Positions 10,207-22,114 of a stretch of 64,000 nucleotides of DNA are shown in pieces. The notes under the pieces are model-generated. The model did not search any database. It was not told where the DNA came from and was given only the letters and a program-made list of their open reading frames with translations. The position numbers and the translations under genes were made by a program. The DNA is from Brachionus manjavacas (lineage: Eukaryota; Rotifera; Eurotatoria; Ploima; Brachionidae). The first letter of the stretch is position 1, and every line of letters begins with the position of its first letter. The stretch lies in assembly GCA_019054805.1 (NCBI GenBank), contig JAHQIY010000002.1, forward strand, positions 8,928,001-8,992,000, in the 5' to 3' direction.

Positions 10207-11220
10207 CAATAAAATTTAAAAAAAATCGTAATAGCATTTTTTCTATTATTCAAAAAATGTAAATTGCATCAGCTAATACATTCAATGTACCACATAAATA
10301 AAATCTCTGTAAAAACTTTGCTAATTACTGTAATGTTTGTAAATTTTATGAAATTTTGGCAGAGCCCGTAGTTGACTGTTCATTGAATGTATCAGTTGAT
10401 ACAATTTTCATTTTTGGAATAAAATAAAAAATATTTTTTACGATTTTAAAATTTTTTAATGTTTTTTTGCACTAAAATTTTCAAAGGCTAGAACTTGTAT
10501 TTTTTTCCAGAGCTTTTTTTTGGTCATCAATAGGTCTGAACGGATAAATTAGCAAAAGAAAATAGCCCAAAATTTTTTTCAAATTTAATGTAGTAATGTT
10601 TTATTCATTAGAAATTAAAAACTCGTCAAAAATAAAAATTAGTATATAGAAAGTTTTTTAATAATTTTATTATAGAAATATGTTTACTGACATGAATAGT
10701 GGTAAAAAAATCATTCACTTTAAGTAGATAGATTATTAAAAATAAAAATATTAAAACAAAACATTTTGACGGCTTAAATTTTAATATTTAATTCAAAGAA
10801 AAAATGTTTTATTGATATTTAAATATAAAACTTTTTATAGTACCAGCATTAATTTAAATTTTAAAAATGCTAAAATTTTAAGCTAAGCATATATTTTTTA
10901 ATTAAATTTGAAAATACAAGAAAAAAATACAAGTTCTAGCCTTTGAAAATTTTAGTGCAAAAAAACATTAAAAAATTTTAAAATCGTAAAAAATATTTTT
11001 TATTTTATTCCAAAAATGAAAATTGTATCAACTGATACATTCAATGAACAGTCAACTACGGGCTCTGCCAAAATTTCATAAAATTTACAAACATTACAGT
11101 AATTAGCAAAGTTTTTACAGAGATTTTATTTATGTGGTACATTGAATGTATTAGCTGATGCAATTTACATTTTTTGAATAATAGAAAAAATGCTATTACG
11201 ATTTTTTTTAAATTTTATTG
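10207..11220. repeat. Large inverted repeat, 301-bp arms
   Basis: 10207-10507 and 10920-11220 are reverse complements that appear identical by eye, separated by 412 bp of non-coding AT-rich sequence. Each arm is itself an imperfect palindrome: its outer part (TCGTAATAG...CATCAGCTAATACATTC) resembles the reverse complement of its inner part. Similarity to the inner end continues past the right arm to about 11265. It looks like two copies of one MITE in opposite orientation, or a foldback element. The flank 11270-11704 holds nothing I can name. Confidence 0.85.
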
Positions 11221-11704
11221 TTTTTTTGTTCTAAATTTTACAAAGTCAAGTAATAAGTATAAGAAATACATAAAAATACTTTTATTTGGTTATTTATTCT
11301 TATTTATTTGCATATATACTATTTTTATGCAAATATTACACATTGTTTAAATTGAATTTAAACTAATTTCAATAATTTCAACTTAAAACAAAATTGTTAA
11401 ATAAAAAAGCAGAGAAACTCGAGAGCTAGAAATATAAATATTGTAGTAAGATGTGAGAGGCAATTATTTAATGCGTAAACCGGGTGACAACTTTTGAAGT
11501 GTTTCATTTTCCTTATTTACATCATATGTTATTCAACTTTTTTGAATAATTATATAATTTAGGGTCTGTATAATAAAAAGCGTTTTTTGGTTTGATATTA
11601 GCTTATCATCTTAAGGCTAAAATTAAGCACTTTTGAGAAATCTTTTTGAAAATTTTTGATTAAAAAAGTTAAAAGTTTTATCAAAATATGTTTTATAAAT
11701 ATTA

Positions 11705-11770
11705 TTTATTTATTTATTCATTGAACGCCTACTGGCGATGTTTAGTTTAATTGAAATAAAGTGATAAAAA
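11705..11770 (-). repeat. LINE 3' tail with hairpin (minus strand)
   Basis: Reverse complement of a LINE end: hairpin CGCC-AGTA-GGCG (11726-11737) followed by an (AAATA)-type tail. The same tail type recurs at 36045-36115 and 53010-53065. The sequence to 12169 has no recognisable coding frame and may be 3' UTR. Confidence 0.5.
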
Positions 11771-12169
11771 ACAGAGTTCAAAAAAAAGAGAAAGAAAAGA
11801 AAGCAAAAACTCTTTTAATTTTACGTCACATTCAAACTTTGCTTTAATTATTTTGAGATTAGATTTAGTTAATTTAGGTTATATTGTTTATGTTTTTTTA
11901 AAAAATTATTTTTTATATATATTTTAGTTTTATTTTTTCTTTATTTATATACTCCTAAAATTTCGTTTAGTTTGTTGATGCTTTTAACTCCCTCGCTTAG
12001 TCCTTCTTTTACCTTGGATCAGTTTGATCAGATCAGATCTTTTTTGCATTTTCACGTATTTTCTTGTTAATCTTTACTGTTAGTTGACACATTGCTTTTA
12101 ATTCGTTCATGCTGATAAATATTATTTTTTGCTAAAAATGAATATAAAAATTTATTTTATTTTTTTATT

Positions 12170-13085
12170 TTATTTATTTAAGAGCTCAGGCAGAGGCCGT
12201 TTCCGACCACATTTTAGATGTCGTCCTAAAACAACGACACTCATAAAAAATAAAGAAGATAAATAGCATAGTAGAATAAGAGAGTTTAGTGTACAATTGA
12301 GTTATAAAATTAAGTCTTAATACAAAATTCAAAATAAAAATAAGTCGTATAAAGATAAAAAATAAAATATTTCTTATATCCTATAAATTTCATTATCATA
12401 CCTCAGCAGATCATAAATACTCGCACTTTTACCGTTTAATTGTTTAAAAATTTTGTGTAACTCTGTTAGTAGTGGATTGTCTTTCTTGTTTGTCTCATGC
12501 TCAATATCAACTTTGTGCCTATAATATTTACATTTGATGGTTATATCGGTATTTTGGTTTAGTTCTACTTCATTGAGTATTTTAAGTGTGTTGCTTATAT
12601 AGTCATCATCTTGATTTATCTTGAGTATTTCGATTATGATATTTTTGGTATATTTATTACTAAGGAGTCGCTCAAAGAAGCTAATTTTGGTTCGCTTCAG
12701 CCTCGCTTCTGTTCTGTTAAGATTGTTTATTAGTTTTAAATTGGACATTCTACATCGCTTAGGAATGTTATAGATGGATCTTAACAAATTATTTTCGAAC
12801 CGTTCAATCTCGTTTAAATTTTGCTTAGTTAACTCTAGTATCTCGGACCCATAAAAAAGTACTGGCATTACAAAAGTCTTGAATAGATGACCCTTCAAAA
12901 ATGGATTGGTTTCTTCTGATAACAATTCTATGTTTTTCAACTTCGAGAGTGCTACCATGGTAGCTTTTTTCCTTGATTTTATGTGATCTTTGTCATCGTT
13001 TTTTTCATTTAATTCGAAACCAAGATACTTGAAAGACGATACCTTTTTTATTCTATCACCGTCAAGGGTAAGTTCGTCTTGCCAT
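12170..13085 (-). mobile_element. 5'-truncated LINE (RT C-terminal end)
   Basis: The minus strand holds the last ~240 residues of a LINE ORF2 followed by a 3' UTR and a TAAA-rich tail at 12170-12182. It is truncated at 13085, next to an (ATCT)n run, as expected from incomplete target-primed reverse transcription. Confidence 0.7.
12374..13084 (-). pseudogene. LINE ORF2 C-terminal fragment
   Basis: The open frame extends from the ORF start at 12958 upstream to 13084 without a stop. It starts with FKYLGFELN (the FxYLG motif after the RT thumb) and continues through FVMPVLFYGSEI, the post-RT motif found in many LINEs, to a TAA at about 12374. EN and RT catalytic parts are absent. Confidence 0.7.
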
Positions 13086-13118
13086 GAATATAAAAATAAA
13101 GAAACTAATTTAAAAAAA

Positions 13119-13136
13119 ATCTATCTATCTATCTAT
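13119..13136. repeat. (ATCT)n microsatellite
   Basis: Four and a half ATCT units directly between two LINE fragments. Confidence 0.9.
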
Positions 13137-13196
13137 TTAAAATCAATTTGAAAAAATTGAAATTTGAAAAAAATTAACATAAATTTCGAGTTGGTA

Positions 13197-13739
13197 ATGT
13201 CGCGTGCGATTTCGACCAACAAAGAGGAAATTCCACGATGGAATTTTAAAAATTCGCTGAAACTGAACCTCAAGAAGCTTGATAAACCAGTTAACCACCA
13301 AGTTATCCTCGAATTACTTGACCAAGTCTTAAGTCGATTCCAAAAAAATCAAATCACATCGATTTACAATTTTTCTTCAAACAAATTTTGGATAATCGAA
13401 TTCAATTCCACGCTAAAACTCAACCATCTGTTCGAATGTCCAGTTAAATTAAACGATCAAGAATTCAAACTCGAAGACGCCAACAAAGTTATAGATCCAA
13501 GAAAATATTGTATATTCCGAATTCATTTTTTACCAACAAATTTCAACACGCAACTACTTCACAACTTTTTCAACGTTTTGAAAATCGATGGACTCAAGAT
13601 TGAAGACATTTCGGAGGAAACATACAAAGACAGCACCATTAAAAACGGAGTCAAACGAGTTAAAATCTCTTTTCCAAAAGATACCGATTCAATAATTCAA
13701 AGTTTATCTGGACCAACAGTTATGTATGGGTTAAAATGA
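13197..13739 (+). pseudogene. LINE ORF1 (RNA-binding, RRM-like), truncated
   Basis: About 180 residues from ATG 13197. Alternating hydrophobic strands (KFWIIEFNST, CIFRIHFLP, VKRVKISFP) and helices suggest an RRM-type fold, as in the ORF1 proteins of many Jockey-group LINEs that coat the element RNA. It is clearly homologous to 58270-58806 (shared YNFSSNK, LEDANKV, DGLKIE). It ends at a stop right where the deletion joins ORF2, so its C-terminus is lost. Confidence 0.65.
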
Positions 13740-15606
13740 CATTGTTAGCGTAATAAAATTACGTAGGAAAGTAAGGAGAAAATTTAAAAAAACTCAATGT
13801 CCGCTCTTAAAAACACAATTCAATCAACTTACAAGTGACTTACGAAAAAAGCTGTGCGAGTATAGAAATCAAAATTGGCTCAATTTCATCGAAAAAATGA
13901 GTAAAAATCCTTTATCAACTAGGCCGTTCTGGCGCAAGATCAATAAGTTTCGAACAAAAAAAAGTTCAAACATGATACCAACTTTAGTTTTAAATAAAAT
14001 TTTTTACAAATCAGATGAAGAAAAAGGACAGCTTTTTGGTGAGCTACTGGCTTCAACGTTTATTCCAAATCCTGACCTAATAAACTCAACCACGGAATAC
14101 GAAGTCGACTATGAAATTTCAAATTTTTTTTCTGAAAAAAACGAGAAAAATCTTTTCGAATCCATAACCATTACTGAAATAATACTTGCAATTAATAAAA
14201 TTAAAGAAAATTCAGCTTCTGGTCCTGACTTTATTCACAATTTAATGCTCAAAAATCTGCCTGAGTCAACTCTTTATGACATTTTAAACCTCTTCAATCA
14301 AAGTTTAACAACTAGCCAAATACCATATAACTGGAAAAAAGCACAAGTTACAATTATACCAAAAAAATCTCAACCGACACAGGATCCGTCGAACTATCGC
14401 CCTATTAGTTTGACCAGTTGTCTTGGCAAATTACTTGAACGCATTATTTATACAAGGCTTTACAATTACATTGAGAGAAATTTTTTACTCATTCAAGAGC
14501 AATCAGGATTCCGAAAACATAGACGCACAGCGGACAATCTCTTTTTTCTTATTCAAAAAATAACTGAATCATTTAACAGGAAAAAAAAAGTGTGTTGTCT
14601 TTTTTTTGAAATATCAAAAGCATTTGACAGAGTCTGTCATGAGGGGCTTGTGTACAAAATGATCAAAATGCAATTGCCAAAGTACTTAATTTTTTGGACC
14701 AGATCTTTTCTAAACTCAAGATCATTTTGTGTAAATGTGAATGGACAAAAAAGCAATGATTTCCAAATCAAAGCCGGAGTACCGCAAGGCTCAGTAATTA
14801 GCCCCCTCCTATTTAGTATTTTTATTAACGATATACCAAGAAAAGACAAAACAAATAATGAATACTCTCTTCTTTTCGCTGATGACTTAGTATCCTTTTT
14901 TATCTATAAATCTAAAAGAAACATTGAACTTAGGATCAATACTTACCTTAAAGAATTAGAACGATGGTTAACAAAATGGAAAATGAAGATTGAAAAATCT
15001 TGTTACATGATATTCACAAAATCAACAAGAGAAGAGCTCAATCTTTATTTGAAAATATATTGGGACAATTTAAAGCGACAGGACGAAATCAAATTCTTAG
15101 GCATCAGATTTGACTCACGGCTAACCTTTAGTCCATTGATTGATGAATTAAAAGAGCGTTGCAACTCTAGGCTAAATTTAATTAAAATTTTATCTAATAA
15201 AAACTGGCGTCTACATCACAAAACACTTGGAAATTTATATAAATCGCTTATTGGTTCCATTTTAGACTATAATTTTCCCTGTTTAAACTCTTTATCTGAT
15301 ACTAACATTAAAAAACTTCAAACTATTCAAAATTCAGCAGTTCGATCCATTCTTAAACTTAGGTTTGACACCCCCTCAAGCATTTTATACCACGAGGCCC
15401 AAAACAAATTAAAATTTCATACAATTTCGAACCGACTTTTTGAATTGAGCGAAAGATATGTTAGGGCTGGACTTACTAATTCTGTTCCATTACTTCTTAG
15501 ACTGGTAAATGAGTTTAGACGAGGTTTCGAATCTAGATTTGTTAACTATCCAACTCCATTGTGTAATTGCTACCTTGTCATAGACTCTTTTTTCCCTGAA
15601 AACTAA
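13735..15606 (+). pseudogene. LINE ORF2 reverse transcriptase, endonuclease deleted
   Basis: The frame is open from 13735 to TAA at 15606. RT motifs in order: SNYRPISLTS, QEQSGFRKHRRTADN, SKAFDRV, AGVPQGSVISPLLF, LLFADDL (catalytic FADD), then the C-terminal domain and a conserved TPLCNC motif near the end. Unlike the copies at 34 and 59 kb, the RT is uninterrupted. No endonuclease remains upstream, so it could not nick its own target. Confidence 0.85.
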
Positions 15607-15850
15607 ACCGATATAACTTTTGTGTCTATTTTCTGCCTTTCAAAAAAGATTTTTTATTTCTTTTCTTCTTTCTTTTTTTCTTTTCTTTTTAATTGCTTTT
15701 CAAATTTCAATTATTTAACTATATTTTTTAATTCTTATTTTATTCAGTAACTTTTATTTTTATAATTTTTTTTATTTATTTTTATTTTTTATTTTTCTCT
15801 GAAGGAGCTAACGCTCGATACAGATTTACAAATAAATAAATAAATAAATA

Positions 15851-16626
15851 ATAAATTAAAAAAAATATTTTTGTGCAAAAAAAAAATATCTTTTTATTAC
15901 CGTGTCATATTTGATACAACACGGTTTTTGACTAAATGATGATGAAAAAAAGCGTATCCTTTTGATGATTTATAACACATGATGCTTTTTCCCTTTAAAA
16001 TAAATAAAATAAATAAAAATGAATTAAATTAAATTGTCGATCAGATTAAATCGTCAAAGAGCCAGCGAATAGCTTTAAAGATTCGGAAATTGTGATGATA
16101 TGGATTCCGTACTTGTGGAAGAGTTATTTTAACTTTTAAATCCCAAACTAGCTAAAAATTCAATTCCTACCACATCAGTAACTACAAATACACTATCTTG
16201 TGGAATAAAACGTAGTCTGAGCACATCATCAACTCCAGTTTCGTCAAAAAAAACAACTATTACAATAACTTTAAAAATGTTATTTGAATTTCAAATTTTT
16301 TTTTGATTAAGAATAATAAAATTTTATTTTCTTAATATTTTTATGCTATATTAATAGTTTCGTCACTGAAAATTATAATTTTAAATAGTTTTTCCAATGT
16401 AGTGTCAAAAATGACACGTCGGTAATCTACGAGTAAGAAAATTTTGGTAATTTGAGTGTTTAGCTCAAAAAAATTCATGCTTAACCCTTTTAACCTAATT
16501 GCTCCTCACCCGGTCTATATGGGTGATTGAATTTCGAATTTTCTCATAATTTTCTTGAATTTAAATTTTTTTAATTTTTGAAAAAATAGGTTTAGTTACA
16601 ATTACACCTGGGTAGCCTAAGTTACA
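15851..16626. other. Non-coding; one hairpin
   Basis: 15900-15926 forms ACCGTGT...ACACGGT, a 7-bp stem. A short Ser/Thr-rich coding-like stretch around 16150-16280 is not assignable. Nothing else is seen. Confidence 0.4.
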
Positions 16627-17009
16627 ATAACGTAATTTATCCGAATTTAGTGACATGTCACTATATGGAATAATGACATGTCAGTAAAAAATGAGCATTG
16701 ATTTTAAAAAAGCAATGTTCAATTTATATGACATGTTTAAAAAAAGGAATAAGTTAACTTTTTTTTTAAAATACATCCAGTTTTATTGACATTCGGATTT
16801 AAAAAATAATTAAATTTCCAATTTTAAAATAATTTCATAAAAGCTGAAACTATTTTTAATAATTGTTAAGTTTTTTCACATTTAATTATGTGTCACTAAT
16901 AATGAATTTTTATTATTTTCAAAAACAGTGCTCAATTTTGAATAACATGTCACTAAAATAGATTACTCTATTTTAAAGACATGTCACTCAATTCGGATGT
17001 TTACGTTAT
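16627..17009. repeat. MITE with ATAACGTAA ends and TGACATGTCA motifs
   Basis: The ends ATAACGTAA (16627) and TTACGTTAT (17009) continue inward as an imperfect inverted repeat of about 60 bp (ATCCGAATT, AGTGACATGTC). The motif ACATGTCA or its half recurs at least six times. No ORF. A non-autonomous DNA element of unknown superfamily. Confidence 0.65.
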
Positions 17010-18215
17010 AAATATATCTTTTTATATTTAAAATGATTATGACTTGAAATTTAAATTTATGTGACAGATCGATCACATTCAGAATGAAATGATTAAACTA
17101 AAACAGAAATTCAAGGAAGGTAAGAATTAAATTTTTTTGAAATATAAATAAAAAAATAAATTACAAATTGAAATCCATTTTTTGAACAAAATTTTTAAAT
17201 AATCTTTTTTTTTTAAATGCAGATTTTATCATGTTTGAAAAAAAAAATGCCGGTTTAAAATCTTCCTCAATTGTTTTGATATTATTTTTAAAAAATTTTT
17301 CAATATATGTTCATTGTTTCATGATTTAATAATTTTTAAAGTTCAGAAAATTCAAAACTAAAGTACTTTATTTGTCATTTTAGACATAAGAACTGTAGTC
17401 TCCGACTTAAAACCACAAAAAATCTAAATTTAAGCCTATTTCTTCTTTTTTTTAGCCTTATGATAAGATTTTAATTTAAAGAATATTTGAAATCATGAGA
17501 GGTATAAAATATATAGCATCACATGATTTTATGCTGCAGAATATTATTTTACTTAATTTTTTAATTTAATTTACAATTATTTGATTCATTTCAACAATGT
17601 ACTTTTCATTTTTCTCAAATAAATGGTTTAGACGTTTAAGAGAAGCACGATGAATACAAAATAAAATTTTGGTGTCAACAACTTGAAATATTCGAATTGA
17701 AATTTGTGACTAAAAAAATAAAATAAATAATGATGCATTTGGATTAGAAAGATCATTGTGATGAATTTATCGAAAACAGAAAGCAAAATAAAATTACCAA
17801 GACTAGAATCTTGGTTCACGGTTTTTTGGTGAATTTTTGGAAAAAAGGTCGAAATTTAATTGATTCATAATTTTAAATATAAACTATTTTTAAAATAAAA
17901 ATTCATAAAAAATCGAATAAAAAAAAATCTTAACATTCAGAAAAATAAAAATTGAAAAAGAAAAATTGGTTTATCAATCACATTGCTAATTTCCATGATC
18001 ATGTTTTAGGCAAATAGTTTCGGCTTATTTTTAAAAAGTCAAGAGTATTTTTGAATGTTTAGTAGTGAAGCTAAACGTGGTTAAATTGGTATTCTAACTA
18101 TTTTTAGCTGCTAAGAAAAATCGAAGGAGTATAACAGCGAGTTTAAAATTTATTAAAAACCCTTGATGCATCTTTTTACACAAACATAATTTTTTATTTT
18201 TAAATTAAAGCCAAA
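17010..18215. other. AT-rich upstream region of the UNC-93-like gene
   Basis: No supported gene or repeat. The promoter and any 5' UTR of the gene starting at 18216 should lie here. The bases just before the ATG (TTAAAG/CCAAAATG) could be a 5' UTR splice acceptor, but this is not provable from sequence. Confidence 0.4.
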
Positions 18216-19856
18216 ATGATGGATATTGAGATACTAGTTCGAGCCGATTCAGCGGTTTCAAGCTATGGTATTGCTGAACATGACATGAACCAAGATCTAT
18301 CGCTTAGAGAAGAATCGTCTCGGAAGTATTCAAGGAGAAAAATAATTAGAAATTTAATTATGGTCTCAATATGTTCCACATTGGTTCAAAGTGTGCGCAA
18401 AGAGTCAAGTCAAATCGAGGCATCAATTGAAATTTTACAATTTGCTCAAAAACAATTTCCAGGTCTTAAATTTGACCATATCTTCACATCCGTCATTAAT
18501 TATCTTCTAATCTTTCTAAATTCAATCGCTATTCCACAAATAACAATATCAAAATTAAGTTCTAAATACGCCATACTTATCTCATTAGTTTCTTATTTTG
18601 TGTCAACTGCGGCCAATCTGTTCAACTCGAGTTGCTTCACTTTTTTTGGTAAGCAAGATTATTCCAGGCCTTCAAAAAAAAATTTTCAATTTATTTTTTT
18701 TTAATTAAAATGAAAAATTTTTGAAGGTCTTAGCTAGAAAAAAAATAATTGTTTTTTGTTTTCAGTACTGCTATTGAATCAAAGTAAGAAACAGTTTATT
18801 TTTGGACAAAATTTAAAAAATTATTTTTTTAGTATTTGGAAATTTAATTTTTATCGGAGCCTTGGTATATGTGAAACAAATAAGCACAATTTACTCACGA
18901 CACTCATACGAGTCCGATTTGAAAATATTTTTCCTCTTCTATTTATCTTTTTTTTCGTTCAATTTAACAAGTAATTTAAAAGCAAAAAAAAATTTTTGAA
19001 AAAAAAAAATTTTATTTCAAAGGTTATTTTTGGAGTAATCTAATCTATTGTGAAATTTTAACTCTGATCAAATCATGGGTTACTTTAAACTTGTGTTTAA
19101 TGTTCATGCTAGTGATGGTATTAATTCTAAGTGCTTCATTGATGGACAATTACGTTGATTTACAAGAGCGTCAATTGAAATATTTTCTTGTTAATTGGAT
19201 CCATCTAAAGGACAAACAACAGCTTTTAATTTTACCTATTACCTTTTATCTAGGCGGATTACGGGCTTTTTTTGAAAAAAACTTAAAGATTTCAATAGAA
19301 AATTCAGTTGATGAGGTTCAATCTGCATTTATCATTTGTTTATTTGCTTTAGCTGGACTGGCTGCATTTGTGATTGTTTCGAGATTTTTGCGACTAAATC
19401 TGTTATCAATTTTGGCTATTTTATTCAATTTTCTCACTCTGATTTTTATTTTTGTTTTAAAAGATTGTGATGTAATTCATCATTTGATGTCCCATTTCAA
19501 GATTTATTCAAGTGAATTTTATTTTATAAATTTTAATTTTTTAAAAGGTTTTAATTTTTAAAAAGGTTTATTGACCATAGAGTTAACACTCTTGGAAATA
19601 AATGTATGTGTGTTTTATGCGTATCTCTTTATGAGGAGTTCGTCTATTAGTTTTTCAAACTATTTTTATTGGTATGATTTGAATTAATATTTTTAAACTG
19701 TATTTAAATTTTTTTTTAAGGAAATCAATAGGAAGTCTAATCTTTGGTCTTGTAAATATTTTTTTTCTAAATGAGTTGTTTTTTTTATTCGCCAGTTTGA
19801 CATTTGGCTTTCTATTCTTTTTGTTTTTATTGTTTAAATTGAATGAATATGTTTAA
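18216..19856 (+). CDS. UNC-93-like multi-pass membrane protein (six exons)
   Basis: Exons by eye: 18216-18648, 18766-18783, 18833-18970, 19023-19511, 19566-19671, 19721-19856. All have GT/AG borders and matching phases and sum to 1320 nt (439 residues), close to the usual ~450 of UNC-93 proteins. Landmarks: a cytosolic N-terminus then RRKIIRNLIMVS (start of the first helix), a second helix pair around YAILISLVSYF, the IFFLFYLSFFSF helix followed by SYFWSNLIY in exon 4, LLILPITFYLGGLRAFF, then in exons 5-6 AYLFMRSSSISFSNYFYW, matching the loop before the last two helices. The family belongs to the major facilitator fold. Nematode UNC-93 regulates a potassium channel and mammalian UNC93B1 chaperones Toll-like receptors, but which role applies here is unknown. 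Introns are 49-117 bp. It is the clearest intact host gene in the window. Confidence 0.82.
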
Positions 19857-19940
19857 TAGAAATTGAAGAAAATTTTTTAATTCAAAATTTTATTGTTATT
19901 AAAAATATCGACATTAAAAATGTGAAGTTTAAATTCGGAT

Positions 19941-20187
19941 AAATATGAAAATAAATTTGATTTGCAATAATTTTTCGTAAATTTTACGATTTTTTTGCAG
20001 ATTTTTTTTTTCGAAAAATTATTTATTCAAAATCTACGTAAATTAATGCTTTCTTAGTACTCGTTTTTTTCGTAAAATTATTTGTTTAAAATCTACGAAA
20101 TATTTACGATTTTTTTCCTAATTTTTTTCAAAAAATTAAAAAAAAATTTACGAAAAATTATTGCAAATCAAATTTATTTTCATATTT
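19941..20187. repeat. Palindromic MITE rich in CGTAAATTTACG
   Basis: AAATATGAAAATAAATTTG at the left and its complement at the right, continuing inward for about 45 bp (TTTTTCGTAAATTTT). Inside are further CGTAAA / TTTACG half-sites. It lies 85 bp after the UNC-93-like stop codon and could be in its 3' UTR. Confidence 0.7.
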
Positions 20188-20817
20188 TCACATTCACATT
20201 CAATATTTTTAACTAAATTATTTTAAAGCAATTAGAGATTTTTTTATTTACTAAAACGCATTACTTTTTGGTAAAATCTTTAAGAAATTTACAAATGTAA
20301 TCACATAATTTTTATATTTTTATTTTGATAAATTAATTTTTTGAATATTTAAAAAAAAATTTAGGTGAAAGACCACCGGGGCAAGAATTTTACTGCTGAA
20401 AGCCGGAAGTTTTGAGTCGAAACACAGAAGATTGCTCTCAGAAAATAAATTTAACTTGATTTGATATTTTATCAGCCGATAGATCATTAATTAGAACTTT
20501 TTTCTAAATTTGACCAATTTATCTGATTCAAAAGTTCAAAATTTGAGTTTTTACTTAAACTATGCTTCAAATCAAAATTTTACCCTATTTAAAAATTTGC
20601 GAGGATATTATTCTTTTAATTCTAATTAAAAATATTTTGAACTTTTTAATATATTTTGGCCTTGTCGATTCAATTTAATGAATTTTTTCTTTATTTTAAA
20701 AATCTTAATTTCTAGTCTGATTATAAAACATATTCAGCTTAAAAACTGAATTTAATATAAAAATTAATGAACTAAAATTAAAACTAATTAAGATGCATTA
20801 AAATTAATAACTAGGAT
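20188..20817. other. AT-rich intergenic, nothing assigned
   Basis: Contains a short GC-richer patch (20365-20425) without coding potential that I can support. Confidence 0.5.
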
Positions 20818-21069
20818 TTTTCGTAAAAATTTCACTTTCATTTTATGTAAAATTGTCAATGAGATCGTTGTTTTAACATTCATAAAAATCTTCATAGCAT
20901 ACATAAAAATCTTTTCGACACGCATGATTTCTATCACAGCATACATATACTAGAAAACATACATTTAGCTGAAATTTATGTAAAATCTTTTAATCAAACA
21001 AATTTAAATGAAAAAAATTGATCGATTCAAAAAATTTATTTATTTAATTTTTAATTATTAATTATTTAA

Positions 21070-22114
21070 TTAGATTAAATTCAAGTCAAAAATTAATAAA
21101 AAGTATATATTAAGTATATATATATATAAAAAAAAATAATCTCTAGTAAGAGCCTTTTGAGATTTTTTTTGACCACCCCTTTTCGCTTTGTGAATGAACT
21201 CGTCCGAATTAACTAAAGACTCTAATGCTATCAAATGACCACATGTTTTGTACTTTAAACGGTACTTACAACTACAATCTCTAGTATTTAAATTTAAATT
21301 AAATAACTTCGAGTTTTCCTTATCAATAAATAGCCATTCATCATTTTCTTTTTCTTCAAAATATCTTAATTTTGAATATTTATTGGCAAATTGTTTTGTT
21401 TTGGTATTTACGTGTGGATTTATTTCAAAATCATCTTGTTTTATCGAATAATATTTCGCTATTTTTAGCATCACACGAACGAAATTGAAAATACTTAGCT
21501 TTTTACGTAAAGTAAAAGTTCGATTTATTGAAGAGTTAAAAGATGCAAGCGGAGAATTAGTACATGAATAACCAGCTGGACGCTTAAATATTTGCCAGTG
21601 TTTGAAATGTGTTTTTAACCAAACATCTTCTAAATATTTATAAAACATCTACTAATTATATAGCCTTGAGTTTTACCGGGCTCTGGTCAGATAAACACGT
21701 ACTTATTTGACTTGAGTCCATTTGCGTTTTAGACTTTTTATGCTCTTTTTTACTCGTTTTAGCCTTGAGTTTTACCGGGCTCTGGTCAGATAAACACGTA
21801 CTTATTTGACTTGAGTCCATTTCTTTATGCATAACGTCGGTATTATGGGAATTAGGAGATGTAAACGAGGTTTGCGTCGTTTTTCCTTTTTGGATTGAAA
21901 TTGATGATTTGTTAATTATAGGCGAAGATTCAACTTTATCCATATTTAAATTATCTTTAAGATCATCATCTACGTCGTTTAATGAGTCATTGAGTTCGAT
22001 TTTTTTTGGTTTTTTAGCAATTGGTGGTTCTTTATCGGGAGCCTTACGTTTATTATACGCTCTTGTCACTTTATAATTGACTTCATTTTTTTTTCTCGGG
22101 TTTACGGTTGTCAT
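21070..22114 (-). pseudogene. MULE transposase remnant: basic N-terminus + SWIM zinc finger
   Basis: Two minus-strand frames. 22114-21656 (152 residues from ATG) is Lys-rich with nuclear-localisation-like clusters and an in-frame 99-bp-period duplication giving MDSSQISTCLSDQSPVKLK twice. 21648-21070 resumes in another frame and contains AGYSCTNSPLASFN, the Thr-Asn...Glu/Ser-Phe-Asn segment that follows the catalytic core in Mutator-like transposases, then the SWIM finger CSCKYRLKYKTCGHLIAL (CxC...CxH). The D,D,E core is absent. Either a small intron or a frameshift joins the two parts. SWIM domains bind DNA or protein. Confidence 0.7.
21662..21822. repeat. 62-bp direct repeat in the SWIM gene
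   Basis: 21662-21723 and 21761-21822 are the same 62 bp, period 99 bp, so the duplication keeps the reading frame (33 residues). Confidence 0.9.

Larger units (their letters stand above)
13140..15850 (+). mobile_element. Jockey-like LINE with internal deletion (endonuclease missing)
   Basis: ORF1 (13197-13739) is followed within a few bases by the linker and RT of ORF2 (13735-15606). The endonuclease and the ORF1 acidic tail seen in the 31.8-kb relative are missing. The 3' end is the hairpin GAGC-TAAC-GCTC (15805-15816) and an (AAAT)n tail to 15850. Confidence 0.85.

Noticed and set aside
14637..14849. Minus-strand ORF inside the LINE RT
   Set aside because: Shadow of the RT reading frame on the other strand, as are the other opposite-strand ORFs across the 37-44 kb LINE copies.
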